This document shows positions 50,263-58,578 of a DNA stretch of 64,000 nucleotides, piece by piece. The DNA is taken from the NCBI GenBank assembly GCA_023435745.1, contig JAEZMD010000002.1, positions 186,001 through 250,000 of the forward strand. Direction: 5' to 3'. The DNA is from Bacillota bacterium (lineage in GTDB: Bacteria > Bacillota > Clostridia > Acetivibrionales > DTU013). A program made the translations under genes and the position numbers. A model generated the notes under the pieces. It had not been told where the DNA came from, ran no database searches, and saw nothing but the letters and a program-made list of their open reading frames with translations. How positions within the stretch are numbered: the first letter of the stretch is position 1; each line of letters starts with the position of its first letter.

Positions 50263-51549
50263 ATGGAGATGATAAAACTGAAATTAATGATAAAAATAAC
50301 ATGGCATATACTTGTACCGATTTTAATCTTCTTTTCAGCCTTTCAGCCGGTTGCCGGTGAGAAGGGTGCGGAAGCAAACTCAATTATGCAGGCAGTGTCG
50401 GATCAAAAGCCGCCGGTCGTAAACGCGCTGGCAGCCATCGTGGTAGAGGAGTCAACAGGACGCATCCTGTTTGCAAGAAATGCAGGACAGAAGCGCTCTA
50501 TTGCCAGTACTACCAAAATAATGACAGCCCTTGTTGCGTTGGAAAACGGAGATCTTGATGACACAGTCACCATCAGCAAGAGGGCGGCCGCTATCGGAGG
50601 TTCAACTGCAGGACTGCGCACAGGAGAGGAGTATACGTTGAGGGAACTTCTCTTCATCATGTTGATGATTTCAGGCAATGACGCCGCCATCGCTGTCGCC
50701 GAGCATGTGGGCGGTACGGAAGAACATTTTGCGGAAATGATGAACAAAAAGGCAAAATCTATCGGAGCGGTCAATTCAAACTTTGTTACTCCTCATGGAC
50801 TGGACCGCGAGAATCAATACTCAACAGCGTCCGATCTAGCCATTATTACCATTGAAGCGCTTAAAAATCCTGTATTTGCGGAGATTGTTTCTACAACCAA
50901 CACCAGCATATCAGGACATCACCTGTACAACACCAATGAATTGCTTGGAAGCTGCCCTGGAGTTGACGGAGTGAAGACGGGCTATACCGGAAAAGCCGGC
51001 AGATGCCTCGTAACAACAACCAGGAGAGGGGAAATGCGCCTGATTTCCGTTGTTTTGGGATCTCCGACAAGGAATGCCAGAGCATCTGCCAGCCGGACAA
51101 TGCTGGAGTATTGCTTTGATAATTTCAGGATGCACAGGCTGCTGCAGGCCGGGGAGGTCTATGCCCGTGTGCCTGTTTACAGAGGGATTGGGCAAACAAT
51201 CGAGCTGAGAGCGGATCAGGATATCAAAGTGCCGCTGAGCGATCTGGAATTGGATTTGCTGGCAGCGCAGAGCAGTGTCCCGAAGGTGTTGAATGCGCCT
51301 GTGTATGCGGGTATGGATACAGGCTTCGTGGAGTATGAGGTCAATGGAGAAGTGGTGGGCCGGAGCATGCTGAAAACGTCTATTAATATCAGGAAAAAGA
51401 ATTATTCTGATTATCTGAATGAAGTTCTGCACTCGTGGAGCAGGATGATGCGAGAGGGATTATTTTCAGGAATGTACGGAGTGGGGCATGCGAGAGGAAT
51501 ACTGCTTCCATGGAATACGGCCAGAATGGTATGTAAAGTGATCACTTAA
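50263..51549 (+). CDS. D-alanyl-D-alanine carboxypeptidase (S11)
   Basis: 428 residues. A signal/anchor (WHILVPILIFFSAFQPVAG) is followed by the penicillin-binding domain: SIASTTK (catalytic Ser-x-x-Lys), SGNDAA and KTGYTGKAG. A DacF-type C-terminal beta domain starts near 300. It trims the pentapeptide stem. The start is uncertain: the ATG at 50263 has no well-placed Shine-Dalgarno, and GGAG at 50265-50268 would suit a start near 50278-50287. The 50013-50262 gap is A+T-rich, without a clear promoter. Confidence 0.9.
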   Translation: MEMIKLKLMIKITWHILVPILIFFSAFQPVAGEKGAEANSIMQAVSDQKPPVVNALAAIVVEESTGRILFARNAGQKRSIASTTKIMTALVALENGDLDDTVTISKRAAAIGGSTAGLRTGEEYTLRELLFIMLMISGNDAAIAVAEHVGGTEEHFAEMMNKKAKSIGAVNSNFVTPHGLDRENQYSTASDLAIITIEALKNPVFAEIVSTTNTSISGHHLYNTNELLGSCPGVDGVKTGYTGKAGRCLVTTTRRGEMRLISVVLGSPTRNARASASRTMLEYCFDNFRMHRLLQAGEVYARVPVYRGIGQTIELRADQDIKVPLSDLELDLLAAQSSVPKVLNAPVYAGMDTGFVEYEVNGEVVGRSMLKTSINIRKKNYSDYLNEVLHSWSRMMREGLFSGMYGVGHARGILLPWNTARMVCKVIT

Positions 51550-51638
51550 GTGCCTCAGCCGGTAAGCAGCCCTGATGATTACACATATAAGGGTACATGA
51601 ATAGCTTCCATGTGAAGAATACTGTAAGAGAGCACTTC

Positions 51639-51667
51639 TTGAATAAGAGGATGAAGTTGGGTATAAT
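51639..51667 (+). promoter_or_regulatory. promoter of the radical SAM gene
   Basis: TTGAAT (51639-51644), 17-bp spacer, TATAAT (51662-51667), ~37 bp before the ATG. A small CCTCG/CGAGG pairing in the leader includes the GCGAGG ribosome-binding site. Confidence 0.7.
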
Positions 51668-51703
51668 AGCCTCGTCACTTGGTATTCCTGCTGCGAGGTT
51701 TTT

Positions 51704-53791
51704 ATGAAAACACTGATAATTGCTATCAATTCAAAATATATACATTCCTCACTGGCGCCCTGGTATCTGAAGGCGGCCTGCGACAATGACCGCAGTGTTG
51801 GCTGCGGAGATGTCACTGTGGCAGAGTACACGATCAATGAACAGCCGGAGGACATTTTATCCGCCATTTATCTGCAAAAACCGGATGCAGCTGCTTTTTC
51901 CTGCTATATCTGGAATATTGAGACTGTTTTAAGAGTAACCTCCGGGCTGAGAAAGGTTCTGCCGCAGACCACGGTCATACTGGGCGGACCCGAAGTGTCG
52001 TATGATGCTGAGGACATTCTGAAAGAGCATAAATATATTGACTATATTCTGGCAGGGGAAGGGGAGCGTTCCTTTCCGGAGCTGATTGCGCTGCTTGAGC
52101 GCCGGAAGGCTTGCGGAGCATCTTATTCAGGTGCTGGTCCCGAGACGGGAGCAGGGATGGATGCAAAGGCAGGCGCAGAGACAGTTGCGGAGGCAGGCGC
52201 AGAGGGAGACGTAAAGGGAGTTGCAGAGGCAGACGCAGAAGCAGTTGCAGACCTGAGGCGGATTGAAGGCCTTGCATGGCGATCCGCTCAAGGCATTGTA
52301 TCCAGCGGGCCTGCGTATATAAAGGATCTGAGTAAGATGCCATCGCCTTATACGGATGAAATGCTCAAGTCGCTGAACAACAAAATCGCTTATTTCGAGA
52401 GCTCCAGAGGATGTCCTTTTTCATGCAGCTATTGCCTCTCATCTGCTTCGGAGGGCGTCAGATTTTTTCCGCTGGAGAGAGTTTTCGCCGAACTGGAGCG
52501 GTTGGCTGCATCCGGGGTGAAACAGATCAAGTTTGTGGACAGGACCTTTAATGTTAACTCAGAGAGGGCCAGGGCAATCATCAGACAGATTCTTGAGATG
52601 AAGAAATCCGGGCTTGATTGTAATTTTCATCTGGAGGTCGGCGCGGATCTTTTTGACGAAGAGACAATGGCATTGCTTGAGACTGCGCCAAAGGGGCTGT
52701 TCCAAATGGAAGCGGGCGTTCAGACGGTCAATGGGATAACGCTTGATGCCGTGTGCAGAAAAACAGACCTGCAAAAGCTTTTCAGCAATCTGTGCAGATT
52801 GAAGAAACGCAACAATGTCCATATCCATACTGATTTGATTGTCGGACTGCCCGATGAAGATTATGATTCTTTTATACATTCCTTCAACAGCGTATATTCT
52901 CTCAAATCTCATCAGCTGCAGCTCGGCTTTTTGAAGTTTTTGAAGGGGACGGCCTTACGAAGGAGCGCTGCGGATCAGGGCTTTGTGTATCAGGATCAGC
53001 CGCCCTATGAGATCCTTTCGGGCAATGACATCAGCTATGATGAGTTGGTTGTTCTGAAAGGCATTGCGAAGATTGTGGATAGATTCTATAACAGCGGTCG
53101 GTTTTTGTATTCGTTGGAATATGTCATTGAAAACTTATTTAGTTCAGCTTTTGCATTTTACGAACGGTTTTACCGCTTTTTAAACGAGAATGACTGTATG
53201 GAATTGCGTACAGGGCTGCGGGAGCTTTATGCGATATTTGACCGGTTTATCACCGGGCAGATACATGAGCGGGGGATGGACGAGAAACACAAGCTTGTGT
53301 TTCGTGAGCTTTTGCGGCTGGACTTTCTGGCATCCGACAGAAGCGGCACATTGCCTGATTTCATGGAGAAGCGAGCCGACCCGGGTTTTAATGAACGATG
53401 CTATGACTTTCTGAGATCCTCGGAGCGTATCACAGAAATGATACCTGAAGCGTCCGGCCTCAGCGCAAAGCTATTGCTGAAAAAAGTCCATTTCGAGAGA
53501 TTTAGTATAGACCTTTCACCATATCTGCAAGACGGGGATAGAAAACAAAATGGGGACGTTTCTCAAATAGGTACTGTTTCTCAAAATGGTGTTTCTCAAA
53601 ATGGGGACAGTTCTGCACCAGGTGACAAAAATGGGGACAGTTCTGCACTATACAGCACTGCTGCGGATATAGAGAAGGACTGTTTTACACAAAACAGCAC
53701 TGCAGCTGAAGGCGGCACTGTTTTGCTTTTCAGCTATATGTCACAGGATCAGGTCACAGGGCGTTATCCATTCTTTACGGTGAAGCTTTGA
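51704..53791 (+). CDS. B12-binding domain radical SAM protein (DUF4080 family)
   Basis: 695 residues. Residues ~1-135 are a cobalamin-binding domain (IIAINSKYIHSSLAPWYL, VILGGPEVSYDAEDIL). Residues ~225-430 carry the radical SAM core with Cys-x3-Cys-x2-Cys in SSRGCPFSCSYC and HTDLIVGLPDEDY. A DUF4080 C-terminal domain follows. Two segments look inserted: an Ala/Glu/Gly-rich stretch (~140-185) between the domains and a Gln/Asn/Gly/Ser-rich repeat stretch (~610-665) before the last conserved residues TGRYPFFTVKL. Reaction unknown. Confidence 0.88.
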   Translation: MKTLIIAINSKYIHSSLAPWYLKAACDNDRSVGCGDVTVAEYTINEQPEDILSAIYLQKPDAAAFSCYIWNIETVLRVTSGLRKVLPQTTVILGGPEVSYDAEDILKEHKYIDYILAGEGERSFPELIALLERRKACGASYSGAGPETGAGMDAKAGAETVAEAGAEGDVKGVAEADAEAVADLRRIEGLAWRSAQGIVSSGPAYIKDLSKMPSPYTDEMLKSLNNKIAYFESSRGCPFSCSYCLSSASEGVRFFPLERVFAELERLAASGVKQIKFVDRTFNVNSERARAIIRQILEMKKSGLDCNFHLEVGADLFDEETMALLETAPKGLFQMEAGVQTVNGITLDAVCRKTDLQKLFSNLCRLKKRNNVHIHTDLIVGLPDEDYDSFIHSFNSVYSLKSHQLQLGFLKFLKGTALRRSAADQGFVYQDQPPYEILSGNDISYDELVVLKGIAKIVDRFYNSGRFLYSLEYVIENLFSSAFAFYERFYRFLNENDCMELRTGLRELYAIFDRFITGQIHERGMDEKHKLVFRELLRLDFLASDRSGTLPDFMEKRADPGFNERCYDFLRSSERITEMIPEASGLSAKLLLKKVHFERFSIDLSPYLQDGDRKQNGDVSQIGTVSQNGVSQNGDSSAPGDKNGDSSALYSTAADIEKDCFTQNSTAAEGGTVLLFSYMSQDQVTGRYPFFTVKL
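52135..52255 (+). repeat. in-frame Ala/Glu-rich repeat insertion
   Basis: Imperfect GCAGAGGCAGGCGCAGAG-like units encode AGAETVAE, AGAEGDVKGVAE, ADAEAVAD between the B12 and radical SAM domains. Confidence 0.7.
53546..53697 (+). repeat. REP-like repeats inside the radical SAM gene
   Basis: A 21-bp identical unit starting AAAATGGGGACAGTTCTGCA occurs at 53598-53618 and 53628-53648 (30-bp period), with diverged copies (AAAATGGGGACGTTTCTC, AAAATGGTGTTTCTC) before it, and a perfect CTGTTTT/AAAACAG hairpin at 53680-53697. Confidence 0.8.
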
Positions 53792-53918
53792 ATTTTTTGA
53801 AATAACATTCTACAGCTTCACAAGGTTAAAAGTTCTTTTGGTATTTCGAAAAATTTTCAGGAAATTCTATTTTTCACTATCAATTTACCAAATTATGGTG
53901 TATTATTATATTTAATGG

Positions 53919-53924
53919 TATAAT
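53919..53924 (+). promoter_or_regulatory. -10 box upstream of the TadE-like operon
   Basis: TATAAT at 53919-53924, 42 bp before the ATG at 53967; no convincing -35. It overlaps an upstream in-frame ATG (53925), arguing against that start. Confidence 0.4.
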
Positions 53925-53966
53925 ATGGTTACCGTGCATAAATATAGAATACGGAGGCGGCATCAT

Positions 53967-54683
53967 ATGCAGGTTACTGTCGAAGACCGCAGTCATACCG
54001 GGAATAGAGGAAACACCGGGAATATCGGGAATAGAGGAAACACCGGGAATATCGGGGATAAAGGCAGCATCTCAGTGGAAGCTTCGATTATTGTTCCTCT
54101 GGTCATATTGGCTGTTGCAGCTGCCATTTATGTCGGTCTGCTGCTTTATCAGCGCGCCCTGGTACAATCTGCGGCTGAAAAGGCTGTGGAGGCGGGAGCG
54201 GCAGCATGGGTCTGCGGGACATCTGAGTTGGGGACAGGCAAACCGATGGAGGGCAGCTTTGAAGAATTCGCACTGTATAGAAGGCTTTTTGACAGTGAAA
54301 AACAATCCAGACTGGAAAGCATTGAACAATACGCACTGGCTGCAGCCGGACGCCATGAGCTTGTAAAGGCTGTGAATACAAACGTTGAGGCAGTGATAAA
54401 GGATTATGTCGTATGCAGAAAGATAGAGGTAACCATTCGTAAGGAGTATAGTCTCCCTTTCGGAAGATTTCTTAAGCTGTTCGGTGGCAGCGACAAGATT
54501 GAAATGACGGTAAAGGCTGTTTCGGCAATGGATGAACCGGTAGAGCTTATCCGGACGACTGATTTTATCATTGACATTGAAAAGAAACTGGAAAATCAAT
54601 TTCCCGAGCTGAAAGATATTGGGGATAAAACAAGAAATGCCCTGAATGAAATCAAAGGCAGGCTGGAAGAGTTCATGGAGTGA
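53967..54683 (+). CDS. TadE-like pilus-assembly protein with collagen-like N-terminus
   Basis: 238 residues. After a short head, seven Gly-x-y triplets (TGNRGNTGNIG twice, then DKG) precede the TadE motif SISVEASIIVPLVILAVAAAIYVGLLLY, a prepilin-like TM helix with the conserved Glu. The rest is an extracytoplasmic domain ending in helical IEKKLENQFPELKD. ATG at 53967 has GGAGG 9 nt upstream. First gene of an overlapping three-gene operon. Confidence 0.83.
   Translation: MQVTVEDRSHTGNRGNTGNIGNRGNTGNIGDKGSISVEASIIVPLVILAVAAAIYVGLLLYQRALVQSAAEKAVEAGAAAWVCGTSELGTGKPMEGSFEEFALYRRLFDSEKQSRLESIEQYALAAAGRHELVKAVNTNVEAVIKDYVVCRKIEVTIRKEYSLPFGRFLKLFGGSDKIEMTVKAVSAMDEPVELIRTTDFIIDIEKKLENQFPELKDIGDKTRNALNEIKGRLEEFME
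54000..54053 (+). repeat. perfect 27-bp tandem duplication encoding GNRGNTGNI
   Basis: Two identical 27-bp units (54000-54026 and 54027-54053), each nine codons, give the collagen-like Gly-x-y tract. Confidence 0.9.
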
Positions 54684-54769
54684 CAGGGGAAGCGTATGAG
54701 GAGTCATGTGCGAAGGACAGCCGTGAGGAGCACAGACGAATAAGAATTATTGTGAGGAGGGTCAGAGCT

Positions 54770-57268
54770 TTGAAGGAAAAAGTTTCAGGTCAGGTCACCG
54801 TATTTCTGGCCATAGTTATGATGGCTGTGCTGATGCTGGCAGGCCTGCTTGTCGACATTGCCAGGATCAATGCAGGCAAGACCATGGTAAAAAGAGCAGC
54901 TGATTCAGCAGCAAAATCATTGCTGGCCGAATACGGTACCAGACTCAAGGAAGGTTATGGCGTTTTTGCATTTGGAGAAACAGAGATGAACAATATGCAG
55001 GACCGTTTTGAAGAATATCTGGCTTGTAATTTGTCAATTCCTCTCGATGAAGAGTTTTATAAAGGCAGTACCGATCTGTTCGGTTTCAGAATCGAAAAAA
55101 TCAACGTGACACCTATTTATAACCTGAGTGAAAACAATGTGATGAAAAAACAGATATTGGAGCATATGAAGTACAGAGCGCCGGAGAAAATGGCGGAGGG
55201 CTTCATGGAAAAGCTGCTGGCAGTCAGGGATGTGGGGAAGATGTCAGGCGCATATAAACAGAAGGTGAGTATTGACAAGCTATTCGGCGGCATGGATAAA
55301 GCACAGCAAAGGTTGAAGAAAAATATCGACGGGCTGGGAGACGGCTTTGATAAATTCATTAATGGCTTTAACATGAACGGAAGCTGGGAGGAAGCATGTC
55401 ATAGCTTCAATTCACTTACGGGTGATCTGGAAAAGCTCAGAAACAGTCTGGATTCGCTGGGCATTAATATCAGCAGCCTGGAGGATGAAATATCCGAAAT
55501 GAAGAGGACGGCGAGAGAAGCGGAGCAGAGGGATGATAGCGACGGCGGAAGCGGGAACGGAAATACCGGCGGAAGCGGGAACGGAAATACCGGCGGAAGC
55601 AGTGGAAACAGCAGGCTCAATGATCTTGAAAACCGTCTGGATTCGCTGCGGAGCGAGCAATCGACACTGAGGGGCAGCTGCTCACAGACCGAAGGCCAGT
55701 TGGAAAGCTTGTGGAATGAATTGCGTTATTCCCTGACCGGGGACTATATTAAGTCAAACGATGATGCGGTCAAAGAAATTGAGAAAATCGTTGAGAAGGG
55801 AAAGAAGGCTCAACTTGCGATCAGCAAGCTGGAGAGCTATCTTGCGGAAAACTTTTCGGGAGAAGAAGGAGATTTTTCAAAGGATTTCAGAGAGCAGGTC
55901 CAGACAGAGCTGGATGACCTCAAGGAGTTAATCCTGGATGGACAGAAGGCTGAGGAAATGCTTGTGAAGGTGGGAAGCAACAGCAGTTTGCTCAGGGAAG
56001 TGGCGGCAGAGCTGGATCGCGAACGAGGCGGGACAGGCAGTTTCCCCAGACAGGCGCTAGATACCGGATTACTCGATATGATCAAAAAATACGCCAATAT
56101 AAACTATGATTATTCGAGGCCTGATAAGGGTGATAAAAAAGACGACCCACGTGAAGGTAAAGCCGAGGCGGTTAAAAAGTTTATTTCGGAATATATTCTG
56201 GAGGATGTGAACTACGAGACTGAAGGAATTGACAAAATAGAGCTCCCTTCTTTCACAAAGGTAATCACGGGCAGCTTCGAACAGGAGGATGAGGCTTTCA
56301 ATGAGGATCAGAGCAGCGCGGGAAACAATGGCGGCAGCAGTACAGGCGGTTTTGAAGGCAGCGAAGCCGGGGGTGCGCAATACGACGGTGATCTGGCAAA
56401 TGTGGACGAGGATATGGATCTGTTTGACGAGGAGGGAATGTTTCAGGAAAATGCATTGGCATTTATTGCCGGTATCGGCGATCTGGCGGCAAATGGAGCT
56501 GTCGCGCTCAGGGATGCCTTGTATCTGAATGAGTACATCATGGGCTCCTTCAAAAATTCTGTTCCTGAGCTGCAATACGGCAGTGAAACCGTAAAGGACA
56601 TCAATCTGCATGAAGATGAGAAAACAGCTACAGAAACATTTTATGACAGCGAGGTGGAATATATCCTCCACGGCCAGCCTTCCCAGATGCTCAACAATGC
56701 TATGACAAAAGGCGAAATACTGCTGGTCCGGTTTGGATTGAACACGCTGCATGTCTATACGGATGCAAAGAAAAAGACCATGGCCACAAGTGTTGCCACA
56801 ACGGTTGCCGGGTGGTGGACAGGCGGCGCGGGCATCCCAATTATCTCGAATCTGATTATGTGCGGATGGGGAATGGGAGAGTCACTTATCGATCTTACGG
56901 ACTTGATGGAGGGGAAGTCAATCCCAATTTACAAGATGAAGGGGGACTGGCAGCTCGATATCGGGCTGGCTGCAGAAGCAGGGCCAAAGACGGATCAGAG
57001 GCTGTATTTCAATTATTACGATTACCTGAGGCTTTTTCTGCTGACGACGAATGAAGATAAGAAGCTTGACAGGATCGGAGACCTGATTCAACTTAATATC
57101 AATAAATCAAAAAGCGGATTCAGATTGACAGAAAGTTATACATATGTGCGTATTGAAGCGGAGGTCTCCATGAAATATTTATTCATTACGCGTCCTTTCA
57201 TTCAAAAGGAACTGAAAACAGGCGACGGAAGATACATTTACAAGGTGCTTGTCTATGAAGGTTATTAG
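54770..57268 (+). CDS. large DUF5702/TadG-like membrane-anchored protein
   Basis: 832 residues. The N-terminal SGQVTVFLAIVMMAVLMLAGLLVDIARI is a pseudopilin-like helix. Coiled-coil-prone regions (~215-290 and ~310-430) flank a Gly/Ser/Asn linker (GGSGNGNT repeated). The C-terminal ~250 residues are globular (GWWTGGAGIPIISNLIMCGWG, DQRLYFNYYDYLRLFL). Function unknown; such proteins accompany TadE-like proteins in Clostridia. The TTG at 54770 is chosen because GGAGGG is 8 nt upstream; a GTG at 54680 overlapping the preceding stop would add 30 charged residues. Confidence 0.8.
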   Translation: MKEKVSGQVTVFLAIVMMAVLMLAGLLVDIARINAGKTMVKRAADSAAKSLLAEYGTRLKEGYGVFAFGETEMNNMQDRFEEYLACNLSIPLDEEFYKGSTDLFGFRIEKINVTPIYNLSENNVMKKQILEHMKYRAPEKMAEGFMEKLLAVRDVGKMSGAYKQKVSIDKLFGGMDKAQQRLKKNIDGLGDGFDKFINGFNMNGSWEEACHSFNSLTGDLEKLRNSLDSLGINISSLEDEISEMKRTAREAEQRDDSDGGSGNGNTGGSGNGNTGGSSGNSRLNDLENRLDSLRSEQSTLRGSCSQTEGQLESLWNELRYSLTGDYIKSNDDAVKEIEKIVEKGKKAQLAISKLESYLAENFSGEEGDFSKDFREQVQTELDDLKELILDGQKAEEMLVKVGSNSSLLREVAAELDRERGGTGSFPRQALDTGLLDMIKKYANINYDYSRPDKGDKKDDPREGKAEAVKKFISEYILEDVNYETEGIDKIELPSFTKVITGSFEQEDEAFNEDQSSAGNNGGSSTGGFEGSEAGGAQYDGDLANVDEDMDLFDEEGMFQENALAFIAGIGDLAANGAVALRDALYLNEYIMGSFKNSVPELQYGSETVKDINLHEDEKTATETFYDSEVEYILHGQPSQMLNNAMTKGEILLVRFGLNTLHVYTDAKKKTMATSVATTVAGWWTGGAGIPIISNLIMCGWGMGESLIDLTDLMEGKSIPIYKMKGDWQLDIGLAAEAGPKTDQRLYFNYYDYLRLFLLTTNEDKKLDRIGDLIQLNINKSKSGFRLTESYTYVRIEAEVSMKYLFITRPFIQKELKTGDGRYIYKVLVYEGY
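55544..55591 (+). repeat. 24-bp tandem duplication encoding GGSGNGNT
   Basis: Identical 24-bp units at 55544-55567 and 55568-55591, followed by a partial third, in the linker of the DUF5702-like protein. Confidence 0.88.
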
Positions 57269-58565
57269 AGGGTTGATAAACAGGTTGCGAAATAAGTGGT
57301 GCTTAAAAGCTTCCTCGCAGGACGGAGCGCTGACCGTAGAAGCAGCTCTGGTACTGCCTGTGCTGTTATGCGCCTTCTTTACGGTGATATTCCTGATAAA
57401 GGCAGTTTATACTTATCAGCTGATTGGACATGCGCTTAATGAGACAGCCTCCGAGATGGCTTCAACAGCATATATCTATCATATCAGCGGCTTGAGTGAT
57501 ATGCATGATACGGTAAGAAACGGTGTCAATGACAGGTCTGATGTATTCAGAAATCATCTGGACACCGTCTTTGATGCATACGATAGTCTGAGTAGTATCG
57601 GCGAAGGCGCACAACAGGGCATTGAAGGTGTGGCCGACAGTGACGGACTGCTCAAGGACGCCGGGGTCAATTTTGAAAATATTCTGGATCAGGCAGAAAC
57701 AACGGTATCCGATCCGCTTGAACTATTGAAATGCATTGCCTGCTATATTGCTTCAGGCGCTTTTGATGACGTCAAGACCGAACTGTTTACTCCGATTACC
57801 AGGCTATATATGAAAAAATACCTTATTACAGAAAGCATGCCGGATGCAGACCAGAGGCTGAAAGCATTAAATGTTAAGGAAGGCTTCAACGGATTGGATT
57901 TCAGCGAATCCACATTTCTGTCCGACAGGGGAGAATATATCGATATTGTTGTCCGATACAGGATAGATTTGCCCCTTCCGATTCAGTTTACCTCCGGTCT
58001 TGAGTTTGTCCAGAGGGCAAGAGTAAAGGCATGGATGGGAGGGGACGAGGCACGGGGAGTTTTGACCGGAGTCACGGATGACATCTGGGCGCTGAGCAAT
58101 TTTCAAAGGGGTCTGAAAATACGCAGGCTGTTTGGCGCAAACCTGCCTTCAAGTTTTCCTGTAATCGCGAAATATGATAACGGGCATGCTGTGATGATCA
58201 AAAGTATGGATCTGACCGCCGATAGCTACCAGCGGGGGAACAACGCTGAAAAGACACTGCTTGAGTATATTGATAAGCTGGCTGAATACAAAGGCCAGCA
58301 GACACCTTGGGGCAGCGATGATATTGTGATCAGGGAGCAGGATATCATCGGCAGAGAACTGAAGCTGGTTATACCTGAAAATGAGTTGTCGGATGCGAAT
58401 GAAGCTTTACTGGAGAAGATGGTACATACGGCGGCTGCAAAGGGTATCTCGCTTGTGGTAGAGCGATATGGCACCAAGGTGGTTGAAACAGAGGAGGATG
58501 AAGAGAATGAGGAGAATGAAGAGGATGGGGTGGATGAAGAGGATGGGGAGGATGAAGGTGGCTGA
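57255..58565 (+). CDS. TadE-like protein with acidic C-terminal tail
   Basis: 436 residues. DGALTVEAALVLPVLLCAFFTVIFL is the TadE-type helix with the conserved Glu after TV; the following GHALNETASEMASTAYIY is typical. A long extracytoplasmic domain ends in a Glu/Asp/Asn tail (EEDEENEENEEDGVDEEDGE) built from short GAGGATGAA-like DNA repeats. ATG at 57255 is 7 nt after AAGGTG and overlaps the upstream gene by 14 nt. Confidence 0.82.
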   Translation: MKVIRGLINRLRNKWCLKASSQDGALTVEAALVLPVLLCAFFTVIFLIKAVYTYQLIGHALNETASEMASTAYIYHISGLSDMHDTVRNGVNDRSDVFRNHLDTVFDAYDSLSSIGEGAQQGIEGVADSDGLLKDAGVNFENILDQAETTVSDPLELLKCIACYIASGAFDDVKTELFTPITRLYMKKYLITESMPDADQRLKALNVKEGFNGLDFSESTFLSDRGEYIDIVVRYRIDLPLPIQFTSGLEFVQRARVKAWMGGDEARGVLTGVTDDIWALSNFQRGLKIRRLFGANLPSSFPVIAKYDNGHAVMIKSMDLTADSYQRGNNAEKTLLEYIDKLAEYKGQQTPWGSDDIVIREQDIIGRELKLVIPENELSDANEALLEKMVHTAAAKGISLVVERYGTKVVETEEDEENEENEEDGVDEEDGEDEGG

Positions 58566-58578
58566 TCTATCATACAGG

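Noticed and set aside
53546..53697. CRISPR-like repeats
   Set aside because: Spacing is short and irregular, units lie inside an expressed frame, and no cas gene is present; REP-like repeats explain them better.
53925..53966. Upstream ATG start for the first TadE gene
   Set aside because: It directly abuts a TATAAT box and has no Shine-Dalgarno, whereas the ATG at 53967 has GGAGG at good spacing.
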